DNA of 64,000 bases, from positions 124,001 through 188,000 of the forward strand of contig NZ_JAJBZG010000005.1 of the NCBI RefSeq assembly GCF_020552705.1, read 5' to 3'. Of the stretch, positions 28,202-36,442 are shown piece after piece. The DNA comes from Christiangramia sediminis. Lineage in GTDB: Bacteria > Bacteroidota > Bacteroidia > Flavobacteriales > Flavobacteriaceae. Both the position numbers and the translations under genes were made by a program. How positions within the stretch are numbered: position 1 is the first letter of the stretch; every line of letters starts with the position of its first letter. Below the pieces are notes generated by a model. The model was not told the DNA's origin. It did no database searches and saw only the letters and a list, made by a program, of their open reading frames with translations.

Positions 28202-28865
28202 TTTAACACTTGTATCAAATTTGACTAAGTCTTTGCCAGCTGTGGGAGGTAAAGATCGGCCTCGCATTGGCAAACGAGTCTTTTGGAACATGTTCCAGGC
28301 GGAAGCAAGTCGACAGGGGCTGGAATTTAAGATCACAGCTGAAAACGAAAAGATCATCTATACCATTTTGCGCTATTTTCTGCTGCTGGAAGATTTTAAT
28401 GCCTATGGAATTTTAAAAAACAGGGCAAGCCTTCAAAAAGGATTACTAGTCTATGGCGATTACGGAGTGGGAAAATCGACCCTTTTCAACATCATCCATG
28501 AGGTTGGAAAAACGATCATCCTTAAAACGAATATTTCCCAGCTCTGGTTTCCAAAGATAACTACCGTAAATATGCTGACCCGGTATTATGATTCTCAAAA
28601 AGATCCTACAAGTGATTTTAAACTGGAAAACTATTATAGAGGAAAATTATATCTGGATGATCTGGGAAAAGAAGACAAGGCTTATAATCGGGAGGAACTT
28701 ATCGGGAAATTGCTTTTTGAACGACACCGGCGGAGATTAAAAACTTTTGTGACCACCAATGAAAAACCATCGGCCATAGCAGAGCGGTATGGAAATCATA
28801 TTGGGGATCGGCTTCCGGAGATGTTCAATATTATAAAATGGGAGGGTAGGAGTTGGAGAGAATGA
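28194..28865 (+). CDS. DnaC/IstB-like AAA ATPase
   Basis: A 223-aa P-loop ATPase. Walker A GDYGVGKST is at 88-96 and Walker B LYLDDLGKED at about 158-167. An arginine-rich segment follows (LLFERHRRRLKTFVTTNE), ending in GDRLPEMF as in DnaC-type helicase loaders. It overlaps the Rep-like gene by 8 nt (ATG inside the previous frame), so the pair is translationally coupled. It likely loads a replicative helicase on the element's origin. Confidence 0.85.
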   Translation: MTSLTLVSNLTKSLPAVGGKDRPRIGKRVFWNMFQAEASRQGLEFKITAENEKIIYTILRYFLLLEDFNAYGILKNRASLQKGLLVYGDYGVGKSTLFNIIHEVGKTIILKTNISQLWFPKITTVNMLTRYYDSQKDPTSDFKLENYYRGKLYLDDLGKEDKAYNREELIGKLLFERHRRRLKTFVTTNEKPSAIAERYGNHIGDRLPEMFNIIKWEGRSWRE

Positions 28866-28950
28866 TCCTAAAAGTCCTCACCACATTTTCCACGATGTAG
28901 CAAAAAGGCTTCACCTTAGGAAAAAGAGGTTCGTCCTGGGATCTGGAATT

Positions 28951-29046
28951 GGAAGTAAGCCAAAATCCATTTGCATACATTTTTGAAGATTTCATTAAAG
29001 GAATATTCTAAATAAAACTGACTTAAAATTATTTTGGCTTACCTCC
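28951..29046. repeat. 16-bp inverted repeat, 64-nt spacer
   Basis: GGAAGTAAGCCAAAAT (28951-28966) is the reverse complement of 29031-29046 with one mismatch; the inner 12 bp match exactly. It lies between the replication-type genes and the mobilisation gene, so an origin or recombinase function is plausible. Confidence 0.7.
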
Positions 29047-29224
29047 GCGGCATTAATTTTTTTTATAAATACAGATTTAAAAACAGTTAAAATGATGCTA
29101 TTTGGATTGTTTTTCAATTAATCAAATAAGCATAAATGGATACAAATAAAATGGTCTTAAAATGAAAAACTCGCATGATAATCTACGGATTAAAGTTCTC
29201 GTTTCAGGAGGGGGACCCGAATGA

Positions 29225-29278
29225 AAAATGAGAAGCAAGAGGATAACACGCGGGGCGGTGTTATAATTTTCTCATTTT
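29225..29278. other. oriT-like nested inverted repeats
   Basis: Outer arms AAAATGAGAA (29225-29234) and TTCTCATTTT (29269-29278) match perfectly. Inside them ATAACAC (29243-29249) and GTGTTAT (29258-29264) form a second perfect stem around a GC-rich loop GCGGGGCG. The structure is 141 nt upstream of a BfmA/BtgA-like mobilisation gene, a usual place for a transfer origin. No nick site can be named. Confidence 0.5.
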
Positions 29279-29418
29279 ACTTATATATCTGATTTTTAGA
29301 TACTTGTGAATTATATTTAAAATTTAAGGAGCCACAAAAAAGAACCATTTGATACAAAAGGCTGACAACCCTTATAAATAGTACAGTGCATTATCCTAAT
29401 TTCTAAAAAAAAGGAACC

Positions 29419-29766
29419 ATGAGTAGATTTTCACGGATTAATTTCCACAATGAAACGGTGGAACGTTTTAAAAAATACTCCATTAAAAATGAGGTCAATT
29501 ATACAGAAACCTTAGAGGCTATGCTGGACTTTTTTGAGAGTAATTATATCTCACCTTTTGAACCTTTTCCATATACGAATGCCCGTTTGGTTCATGTTCT
29601 CAATAAACGAATGGATGCGGTAGAATCCCTGTTGCGTAAAATGGAAAAAGAAACCCTGGAACCTACTCTTACTATCCTTCTAAAACTTATAAACGCTGCA
29701 GATCCCAGGAACCAAAAGAAAAGGGATTATGAAGAGGATGATACGCACCCCGATTTTTATAAATAG
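29419..29766 (+). CDS. BfmA/BtgA-like mobilisation protein
   Basis: A 115-aa protein with an N-terminal ribbon-helix-helix-like part (SRINFHNETVERFKKYSIKNEVNYTETLE written in two halves: HNETVERFKKYS and NYTETLEAMLDF) and a later helix KRMDAVESLLRKMEKE. This is the pattern of BfmA/BtgA accessory proteins of Bacteroides mobilisable elements, which bind oriT DNA for a relaxase. No relaxase gene follows, so the mobilisation set looks incomplete in this window. Confidence 0.65.
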   Translation: MSRFSRINFHNETVERFKKYSIKNEVNYTETLEAMLDFFESNYISPFEPFPYTNARLVHVLNKRMDAVESLLRKMEKETLEPTLTILLKLINAADPRNQKKRDYEEDDTHPDFYK

Positions 29767-29778
29767 CTATAAGCTTAA

Positions 29779-29925
29779 AGAAGAGGAAAATTCAATTCTA
29801 GATCAAATCCTCATAATGCGCCCTATGCTGTTTTTATTTCACGTTTATCTACGGAACACTATAAAAACAGCAAAGGAACCCGCGCAAGGTTAGTTATGGT
29901 AGAAATGGGGCTGGAATATAATTGA
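29779..29925 (+). pseudogene. Possible gene remnant downstream of the mobilisation gene
   Basis: A 49-codon open frame with no start codon and a protein-like composition (PYAVFISRLSTEHY, GTRARLVMVEMGLEYN). It is preceded by a stop and ends with TGA. It reads like the tail of a lost gene. No family is assigned. Confidence 0.25.
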
Positions 29926-30042
29926 TTAGTTCAGCTGAAAATTACCCCAAAAATTAGGATCATATTCTACACGGTCTATTAGCGTTTGTTCTTCATCTCC
30001 ATAAAATTCATATAAACGACATATTTTGTCGCTTACTTTCAT
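29926..30042 (-). CDS. Putative 38-aa protein
   Basis: A short ATG-started frame with an acidic, aromatic composition (YEFYGDEEQTLIDRVEY). It is divergent from the esterase-WYL operon, and its first codons overlap the CGACATATTTTGTCG palindrome. It may be an expressed small protein or chance. Confidence 0.25.
   Translation of the reverse strand: MKVSDKICRLYEFYGDEEQTLIDRVEYDPNFWGNFQLN
30017..30031 (+). promoter_or_regulatory. Shared palindromic operator, copy 1 (esterase-WYL operon)
   Basis: CGACATATTTTGTCG, stems CGACA/TGTCG. It lies 57 nt before the start at 30074. An identical 15-mer (reverse orientation on +) is at 46695-46709 and a variant at 33543-33557, each 50-57 nt before a start codon. 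Confidence 0.6.
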
Positions 30043-30073
30043 TTTATTTGTTTTGAACTTCTAAATTAACAGG

Positions 30074-30568
30074 ATGAATATTTTATATCTACACGGACTC
30101 AAAAGTAAATTGAGTACTGAAAAACGAAAAATTTTAGAACAATACGGCAAAGTTTTCGCTCCAGATATTGACTATTCCAAAGATCATGTTCAGTATACAG
30201 AAGTTCTTCGAAAATTTCCTAATACCGAATTCAATGTTATTATAGGTAGCAGTATGGGTGCTCTAAATTCCTATATCATTTCAAACTGGATTGGCCGCCC
30301 TGCTCTATTATTCAATCCTCCTTTGTCTAAACACCCCTGGAGTATTATGCATCCGAAGGAGAAATTTATCAGGGGTATTGCTTTAAAACAAATGGTGTTA
30401 GGAGCCAGAGATGAAGTTGTAAATCCGCAGGAGACTTTAAACTATATTGGGAGTCGCCTCTGTGGTGATGAAGTGGTAATCAAAATCCATCCTCAACTTG
30501 GTCACCGAATTCCATTGGATGTATTTGAAGCTGAAGTAAAAGAATTCTTCAGTAAAATTTGTTATTAA
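30074..30568 (+). CDS. YqiA/UPF0227-like alpha/beta hydrolase
   Basis: A 164-aa esterase-type hydrolase. It opens with NILYLHGLKSK (oxyanion strand) and carries the nucleophile elbow GSSMG (58-62, Ser60). An aspartate in GARDEVVNP and a histidine in QLGHRI complete a triad. UPF0227 members such as YqiA cleave short-chain esters in vitro; the natural substrate is unknown. It is the first gene after operator copy 1 and is followed after 11 nt by the WYL regulator, so both are probably under that operator. Confidence 0.78.
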   Translation: MNILYLHGLKSKLSTEKRKILEQYGKVFAPDIDYSKDHVQYTEVLRKFPNTEFNVIIGSSMGALNSYIISNWIGRPALLFNPPLSKHPWSIMHPKEKFIRGIALKQMVLGARDEVVNPQETLNYIGSRLCGDEVVIKIHPQLGHRIPLDVFEAEVKEFFSKICY

Positions 30569-30579
30569 AATCAGCAATT

Positions 30580-31473
30580 ATGTCTGTACGACAAAGTTTA
30601 AAACGCTATACAAAAATCATTTCCCTTCTAAGAAGAAGACCTATGAGTTATCAGGAAATTCAGGATGAAATATCACTGGATCCAGATGCTATAGATGAAA
30701 AGCTACTAACCTCTCAGCGAACTTTACAACGAGATATTATTGACATCGCCTCTATTTACGAGATTGAAATAGATTCTAATAAGAGCACTAATAAATATTA
30801 CATAAAAGAAGATGTTGAAGAAATACATTCCCGAAGATTAAGGGAAAATTTTGAGATAGTGAATGCCATAAGAATGTCCAGAGGATTTGGAAATACCCTA
30901 ATTTTTGAAGAAAGACGGCATTTGGGGACAGAACATATGGCCGGCTTGATACATGCTATCCAAAACAATCTCTTTATCGAGTTCAATTATATTAAATTCT
31001 GGGATGGTTCTAAAAGTAATCGTAGAGTAAAACCTATTGCATTAAAAGAAGCCAGGAACCGTTGGTATCTCATTGGCATGGATGATAAAGACGACCGTAT
31101 AAAGAATTTTTCACTGGATCGAATTCAGGAATTAATTATATCCGCAGAAAAATTTAAAAGTGCTTCCTATAATGTTGCTAAAGAATTTAAAGACAGCTTC
31201 GGAATCATTAACGGAACAGGAGAAAAGGCCATAGAAGTAATTTTATCCTTTACATTACAGCAGGGCAGATACATAAAATCACTTCCTCTCCACCACAGTC
31301 AGGAACTGATTCTCGAAAATGAAGAGGAAATAAGATTTAGCTATTTTATAAGCCCAACCTACGATTTTAAAATGGAGATACTATCTTATGGCGATCAGGT
31401 GAAAGTTCTGCAGCCTGAAAGTTTAAGAGAGACTATATTCGAAAATTTAACCGCTGCACTAAATCGGTATTAG
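30580..31473 (+). CDS. WYL-domain transcriptional regulator
   Basis: A 297-aa regulator: winged helix about 1-60 (SLLRRRPMSYQEIQDEI, SQRTLQRDI), WYL domain about 120-195 containing the literal RWYLIGMDD and the arginine pair SNRRVKPIAL, and a C-terminal WCX region. The start is set at ATG 30580; the longer frame uses TTG at 30559 inside the previous gene. WYL regulators (for example BrxR, CapW) often control phage-defence genes and respond to nucleic-acid-type ligands. The gene lies between the mobilisation and restriction modules, and its 3' end overlaps the convergent cREC gene by 4 nt. Confidence 0.88.
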   Translation: MSVRQSLKRYTKIISLLRRRPMSYQEIQDEISLDPDAIDEKLLTSQRTLQRDIIDIASIYEIEIDSNKSTNKYYIKEDVEEIHSRRLRENFEIVNAIRMSRGFGNTLIFEERRHLGTEHMAGLIHAIQNNLFIEFNYIKFWDGSKSNRRVKPIALKEARNRWYLIGMDDKDDRIKNFSLDRIQELIISAEKFKSASYNVAKEFKDSFGIINGTGEKAIEVILSFTLQQGRYIKSLPLHHSQELILENEEEIRFSYFISPTYDFKMEILSYGDQVKVLQPESLRETIFENLTAALNRY

Positions 31474-31823
31474 TGAAATCCAGATTCAAATCTCAGTATA
31501 AAACTCCTAAACAATCTATTGATATTCACCTTCCCCACCGGGTTTGCACTTTGGCAAGCCCATAATGGTGGCAATACTTTATTATCCAGACAATATTCCA
31601 CAAGCCATTTGGCACACTCATAACCCGTAGGTTCGTTTTCTCCCAGATCGTGGTCAAAGCAGATTCCCTCTGGCAATCCGTTAGCCTGAATCCAGCTTAC
31701 AAATTCCTGCATATTCTTCACCCAGATCACTTCCACCTCTTTTCCAATAGGACTATAAGCAAGCCAATCTAACCTCAAATCTTTTGGATCTCGTAAATCA
31801 TCAAGCCAGATAAGGGTCCTCAT
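31470..31823 (-). CDS. cREC-like cyclic-phosphate-processing receiver protein
   Basis: A 117-aa protein with a receiver-like fold: IWLDDLRDP at the first strand, ICFDHDLGE as the second acidic motif, and ACQSANPVGKVNI near the end. These match the cREC family, which was predicted in comparative genomics to act on cyclic-phosphate RNA ends. The start is taken at ATG 31823; the open frame up to 31958 lies inside the AAA gene. It overlaps the AAA gene by 23 nt, so the two are coupled. The function is inferred from family prediction only. Confidence 0.7.
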   Translation of the reverse strand: MRTLIWLDDLRDPKDLRLDWLAYSPIGKEVEVIWVKNMQEFVSWIQANGLPEGICFDHDLGENEPTGYECAKWLVEYCLDNKVLPPLWACQSANPVGKVNINRLFRSFILRFESGFH

Positions 31824-33507
31824 TTTTATAGTTTTGGAATCCAAGGATGGTAGTTTTCTTTTCTTCAACATTTGTTCCTGAACTTGTTTCAAACTTTTCC
31901 TGACGACATAAATCCAGAATCGCTTTGAAATCAATTTTTTCAGCATTGATAATTTCATGCATTAAGATCTTACGGGTGATATTCTCGATCTCACCTCCTG
32001 AAAAATCAAATTGTTGAGCCAGCTCAAGGCAGTGTTCTGGTGATAAGAAATCAATTTTATTCTGCCATATTTTTTGACGGGCAGCGATTCCCGGACGTTT
32101 GATTTCTATTTTAAAAAGGAAGCGTCTTTCAAAGGCCGCATCCAGGTTATCGATAAGGTTGGTGGTAGCGATAAATATGCCTTTAAAATTTTCCAGTTCC
32201 TCCAGAAGGATATTCTGAATGGCATTTCGGGTTTGATCCACTCCCTGCTCTGAATTACCGGTCCGTTTGGACAAAATCGCATCCGCTTCATTGAACAATA
32301 GTATAGGAGCCACCTCTTTTATATCATACAGTTTTTGATATCGGGTAAATACTTTTTTGATCAGTTTCTCACTGTCTCCAAACCACTTTGATTTGGTTTC
32401 ACTGATATCCACCCGCACGATGTCCCTCCCGGTTTCCCTTGCTAATTGCAAAACACCTTCGGTCTTTCCGGTACCCGGTGGTCCGTAGAAAATACAGTTT
32501 ACTCCAATTGGTAAAGATTTAGCTTCTAATATTTGCTGAACTTCTTTAAATCTTTGGGCCTCAAAAGTTTTAGTTAGCATTTCAATGCTGCTAAGCTCCT
32601 GCTCGTTATAAAATAGTGTTTTGTCTTTTATGGCTTTATGATCTAAAACATCTTTTTGATCCACTTCAGCCAGCTTTACTCCCTCTTCCTCCAGCATTTT
32701 AAAACCGGACTCACCTAATTTTAGTCCAGAGTCATTGAAAAAATTTGCTTTTTCCAGTTCAATCAAGTTTAATTTTAAAAGCTTAGTATCACCCGAGACC
32801 AGCCTCTGACAAAATTTTACCCTAGCACTGATACTCCTAATAAAAGCCTCCACCGTTCTGGACATACTCGTGGATTCGCTCCCTGTTATTGAATTCCATA
32901 GCACATCAAAGAATATAGCTTTTTCAAAATCGCTTAAGCGAAGCTTTTTAACATTTCCCAATAAAGGAAAATGTTCAAACTCATCAAGCCAGGCATTGGT
33001 TTGGATAAACAGTTCCACAGGAGAAATTTCTTCGTCACCGCACTCATCTATCAAATCAGAGATCCTTTCAAGGATATCCAGAGAAGATTTTATTTCAGGT
33101 TCTTCTTTAACGAATGGCAACCGGTTATTTAGAATAGCCTCCTGTACCGGATCGGGAACAATAAATTCAACATTTCCTCTATTGAACCTTCCCCTTCTTC
33201 TCTTTTCCTCTATCAAACCAGTTTCTTTTAGTTCCCTAAAATTCCCAGATCTGGCCATCACCTCGACCACATTGATTTTTAAATATTTTCCAATGGAAGA
33301 ATACCCGACGCTGTCATTCTCCATATTCTGGGTGAAGATCAGCGAAAAGATAAAGGCACTTTCAGTACCTATTCCAAGTTTTTCGGACAGTAATTGTAAT
33401 TCCTTTTCATATTCTTCAGTAACGGAACCGGCAAACTGATTTCCTTTCGCAGCGGTATAGATCCCGGAGATGGCATATAAGGGCTGGTTGATTTTTTCTG
33501 TATTCAT
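31801..33507 (-). CDS. AAA+ ATPase with unknown N-terminal domain
   Basis: A 568-aa protein with a C-terminal AAA+ domain: Walker A GPPGTGKT (342-349), Walker B LLFNEADAI (about 402-410), sensor-1 FIATTN and arginine finger in DAAFERRF. The first about 300 residues are helical with a basic stretch EKRRRGRFNRG (101-111) and no known fold I can name. It is first in a two-gene unit with the cREC protein and has its own copy of the shared operator. It probably remodels a protein or nucleic-acid target in defence; this is inferred from context. Confidence 0.85.
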   Translation of the reverse strand: MNTEKINQPLYAISGIYTAAKGNQFAGSVTEEYEKELQLLSEKLGIGTESAFIFSLIFTQNMENDSVGYSSIGKYLKINVVEVMARSGNFRELKETGLIEEKRRRGRFNRGNVEFIVPDPVQEAILNNRLPFVKEEPEIKSSLDILERISDLIDECGDEEISPVELFIQTNAWLDEFEHFPLLGNVKKLRLSDFEKAIFFDVLWNSITGSESTSMSRTVEAFIRSISARVKFCQRLVSGDTKLLKLNLIELEKANFFNDSGLKLGESGFKMLEEEGVKLAEVDQKDVLDHKAIKDKTLFYNEQELSSIEMLTKTFEAQRFKEVQQILEAKSLPIGVNCIFYGPPGTGKTEGVLQLARETGRDIVRVDISETKSKWFGDSEKLIKKVFTRYQKLYDIKEVAPILLFNEADAILSKRTGNSEQGVDQTRNAIQNILLEELENFKGIFIATTNLIDNLDAAFERRFLFKIEIKRPGIAARQKIWQNKIDFLSPEHCLELAQQFDFSGGEIENITRKILMHEIINAEKIDFKAILDLCRQEKFETSSGTNVEEKKTTILGFQNYKNEDPYLA

Positions 33508-33523
33508 TTGTAATTCTTTCCTA

Positions 33524-33559
33524 CAAGAATACAGGTGGTTGGGGACAAAAGGTGTCGCC
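33524..33559 (-). promoter_or_regulatory. Shared operator/promoter, copy 2 (AAA-cREC unit)
   Basis: On the minus strand GGCGACACCTTTTGTC is followed by a spacer and TATTCTTG (33531-33524). The distance from TTTTG to TATTCTTG is 14 nt, the same as in copy 3 (46711-46676). The palindrome is less perfect here (GACA/TGTC). It lies 50 nt before the AAA start. Confidence 0.65.
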
Positions 33560-33577
33560 GTAAAATCTTAGTAAGAA

Positions 33578-35542
33578 TTAAGTGGTAAGTTCCCTCAGAT
33601 GCTCATAGATCATCACCATAGCAAGAGTGTCCAATTCACAATATTTTAGTAAAGAAGTTTTTATTTCCATTCGCTCTTCTTCCGGCATATCGGTATATTG
33701 TAGTTTTCCGTAGGCAGTAAGAGCTGCTCCCCCATCGGCAATATTTTCCATTTCTGAAATAGTGGCATCCAATTGTTCCTCGTCCCAGTCTTCAAAAAGT
33801 GGCGGTAAGGTTTTATACGGACTTTGAATTTCACCATCTATTTCCTGTAGCCAGGTATGATCTCCAGGGAAGTTTTTCGAACTTAAACCAATTTCAGTTA
33901 TAGTTCTGGAATATTTACCCTGTAAAAACTCAGATGTTTTCAAGGCGGCTGGGAGAACAGATTTTATACTAATTGAACCTCCCATATATAAACTATAATA
34001 ATAGTCCTTGATAGCCTGAAAAAGATCGATCATATTTCGATCTCCTGCATCTTTTCTTATATCATTCTTCCTTGGTTGGGTAATTGACTCAATGAACATT
34101 TTGAGTTCTTCCTGATCTGTTTCATTCGATTCACTTAACTGGTCGTGTATTTGATTAAGTACCGTGTTTTCATGATTAGAATATCTAAAAATACTGCCGT
34201 CATTTCCAGATAATGCCTTTTTTAGTTCGCGTACGAATTCAAAATTTGGAAACTTACCAGCTTCAAAATTTATATATTCCGAAGCGTGTTTGATAGTTCC
34301 ATTTTCACTCACGGTGTGATGTGAAAATTGAAACGCGATCTGCTCATAAGGATGTCTCCCCTTGTTAAAAGGCAATGCACTCATTGAGGTCTCAAAATCG
34401 ATAAAGTTTAATGGAAACTTCCAGGTTCCCATCTCTCTTCTCAACTCATCTTTAAATAGAAAAACCGAATAATCTCCCATCACAGTCTTATCTATCTGTG
34501 TCCAATGTCTATGGGAGGTTGAAAATTTTTCTGCTTCCTCCTGTAATCCAACATGGCTTTCATCTATATGTTCAAGATGTATCAATCCCTCCTCAAATAG
34601 CCTGGAACCTTTTCTGAAATTCCAGATATTAAAAGTATTAGGTTTTTGAAAATCTTCAGGTTTCCATCCCAGCTGTTTTTCAAAACATTCCTGAAATCCA
34701 GATTTTAATCCCTCATGGTCTTGCTCCGGAGTAGTTTTAAATTCACAACTTTTACAGGCCCAGGATACCGGGTAATTGAAATATTGATCTTTTTGGTAAT
34801 GATCTGCAAAGACTTTTATGGATTTTTCAAAACCCAGGTCTTCATAAATTCTGTGTTTCCCTACTTCGATATCATTTAGTATCTCGTCTACACCAACATT
34901 TCCCAGAACAGTTCCTCCGGTTTCTTCCAGGCTATCGACCTTTCTAATAATTCCCGTTCTATTATCAGCTTGTTTTGAAATACGGAAAAGCTGATTCAAA
35001 CCATCAATTTTAGCCGTCTTGCTCTTATCCGCAAGTTTAAGATAGGATTTGATATTCCATTCAGGATGACATTTTTGTATCACATAACGTTGAAAAGCAA
35101 CATCAAACAAATACGGTTTCCAACCGCTTACCAGTCCTCCCCTAGACCCAACTAATAAATTCTCATCAGCAGGGTCAAAAGATTTCGCCTTTACCTCTAT
35201 CAGTTGAATATTATTTCCCTGTTTTACCAGAATATCAGTCCTGATAAAAAGATTATCAAATTTAAAAGCCGCTTCGAAAATGACAACATTTTCCTGATAA
35301 AGCAACTCATTGGTTTGCTCAACTAAAAGATCATAATCCCAATCATTATTTTCAATAAGAACTCCCTCTGGATATTCCATTCTCGCCAGCTCTTCTACCT
35401 GAAATCCACCTTCAGCCAGCGCCTGTAAAAAAGTATCTTCCAATTGCTGATTGGCGTACTCAGGCTTTTTGGTATAATAGAGCTTATTAGGACATTCTAA
35501 GGCAAGTTTAAAACGGGATTTGGTTAGTAGGCGTTGGGACAT
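33578..35542 (-). CDS. DUF2779 protein with PD-(D/E)xK nuclease-like region
   Basis: A 654-aa protein. Residues about 85-140 carry a PD-(D/E)xK-like core with LIRTDILVKQ and LIEVKAKSFD. A cysteine pair in ACKSCEFK resembles the cluster region of Cas4/AddB-type nucleases. The middle holds LNFIDFETSMSALPFNKG, the start of DUF2779, which looks like an RNase H/DEDD exonuclease fold, with later YCELDTLAM. DUF2779 proteins are known as predicted nucleases without assigned role. It is the last gene of the restriction operon, 10 nt after the previous gene. Confidence 0.8.
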   Translation of the reverse strand: MSQRLLTKSRFKLALECPNKLYYTKKPEYANQQLEDTFLQALAEGGFQVEELARMEYPEGVLIENNDWDYDLLVEQTNELLYQENVVIFEAAFKFDNLFIRTDILVKQGNNIQLIEVKAKSFDPADENLLVGSRGGLVSGWKPYLFDVAFQRYVIQKCHPEWNIKSYLKLADKSKTAKIDGLNQLFRISKQADNRTGIIRKVDSLEETGGTVLGNVGVDEILNDIEVGKHRIYEDLGFEKSIKVFADHYQKDQYFNYPVSWACKSCEFKTTPEQDHEGLKSGFQECFEKQLGWKPEDFQKPNTFNIWNFRKGSRLFEEGLIHLEHIDESHVGLQEEAEKFSTSHRHWTQIDKTVMGDYSVFLFKDELRREMGTWKFPLNFIDFETSMSALPFNKGRHPYEQIAFQFSHHTVSENGTIKHASEYINFEAGKFPNFEFVRELKKALSGNDGSIFRYSNHENTVLNQIHDQLSESNETDQEELKMFIESITQPRKNDIRKDAGDRNMIDLFQAIKDYYYSLYMGGSISIKSVLPAALKTSEFLQGKYSRTITEIGLSSKNFPGDHTWLQEIDGEIQSPYKTLPPLFEDWDEEQLDATISEMENIADGGAALTAYGKLQYTDMPEEERMEIKTSLLKYCELDTLAMVMIYEHLRELTT

Positions 35543-35552
35543 GGTATATAAT

Positions 35553-36419
35553 TTAATCTACAATTATATTGAACCTACGAAGTTTTGCTGCTAACCTTTC
35601 ATCTAAGTTAGTAATATCATCGCCATTTAACTCTATAAGGTTAATATTGTACTTCTTATACAAATCTTGTTTTACCTTTTTTCTCTGGGCATATTTCTCA
35701 TTTTCTTCAAGACCCCAATATTCTATATATAGCTTTTCCTTGGGGATATAGAAATCGCAGTACATATCTTCGTCAATATTTAATTTCCTTTCATAGGCAT
35801 GTACAATTCCATTTTTATAAAGAAAATCATCAATTAATAATTCAGCTCTACTTCTAACATAATGACCATCTGGAGTTCTTAAAGTAGCAGGAAACTTAGT
35901 TCTAAAATCATCTAAACTTTCCTGTTCATGATCTTCGGCCTGAATATCGATATCACCCTGACTTTCTTTTATCTCTCGTATTAAATGCTTATTGGACAAT
36001 ACACTTTCGTCCCAAATTATATAAGGCTTTCCATTTCGAGCTTCCATTTGCTTAGCGCCGTTTCTAACTCCAGAATTTGTTGAAATCCAACCTCCTTTCC
36101 CTTTTTCAATCCATCCTAATTCTGATAGATAAAGATTAACTTTCCTGTTCGATATACTAAAATACTCTCCAATTTTTGTAGCATTAACTGTATTAGTCGA
36201 GCTTACAGTTTTATTAAAATTTAAATTTTCTGGCCAAACTACATATTCACCAAATTTTGGATTATACTTCGAATCCCCGCCGGCAATCCTTCCATCTTTG
36301 GTTAGAATCCAGGTCCCCTCTTTTTTATAAATCCATTGTTTTTCTGTTAGCTTTCTAAATAATTCGTTAGGTTCAAGGTTATTTTTTTTGGCTAATGCCG
36401 TGGTTGAAATAAATTTCAT
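35553..36419 (-). CDS. Putative PD-(D/E)xK endonuclease with N-terminal repeat domains
   Basis: A 288-aa protein. The N-terminal half has two similar wHTH-like units (NELFRKLTEKQWIYKKEG and NLYLSELGWIEKGKGGW), each followed by a short Gly-rich beta motif. The C-terminal half carries a nuclease-like core: RSRAELLIDDFL, then CDFYIPKEKLYIEYWG, the E...D...ExW arrangement of VSR/DUF559-type endonucleases. It lies 23 nt after hsdR in the same operon. Reading it as a DNA-end or mismatch nuclease is an inference. Confidence 0.65.
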   Translation of the reverse strand: MKFISTTALAKKNNLEPNELFRKLTEKQWIYKKEGTWILTKDGRIAGGDSKYNPKFGEYVVWPENLNFNKTVSSTNTVNATKIGEYFSISNRKVNLYLSELGWIEKGKGGWISTNSGVRNGAKQMEARNGKPYIIWDESVLSNKHLIREIKESQGDIDIQAEDHEQESLDDFRTKFPATLRTPDGHYVRSRAELLIDDFLYKNGIVHAYERKLNIDEDMYCDFYIPKEKLYIEYWGLEENEKYAQRKKVKQDLYKKYNINLIELNGDDITNLDERLAAKLRRFNIIVD

Positions 36420-36442
36420 TACGGTTATCTTTTTAAATTAAA

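Larger units (their letters stand above)
28866..29418. other. Non-coding region with inverted repeats and a possible gene remnant
   Basis: 553 bp without an intact gene. A reading frame beginning at ATG 28862 (overlapping the previous stop) is broken by TAG at 28898-28900 and then stays open for 37 codons to 29011. A different frame over the same bases is also open. Neither is assignable. Two strong inverted repeats lie here (28951-29046 and 29225-29278). Confidence 0.5.

Noticed and set aside
31824-31958. Longer N-terminus for the cREC-like protein
   Set aside because: It lies wholly inside the AAA gene; the ATG at 31823 begins exactly at the conserved receiver strand.
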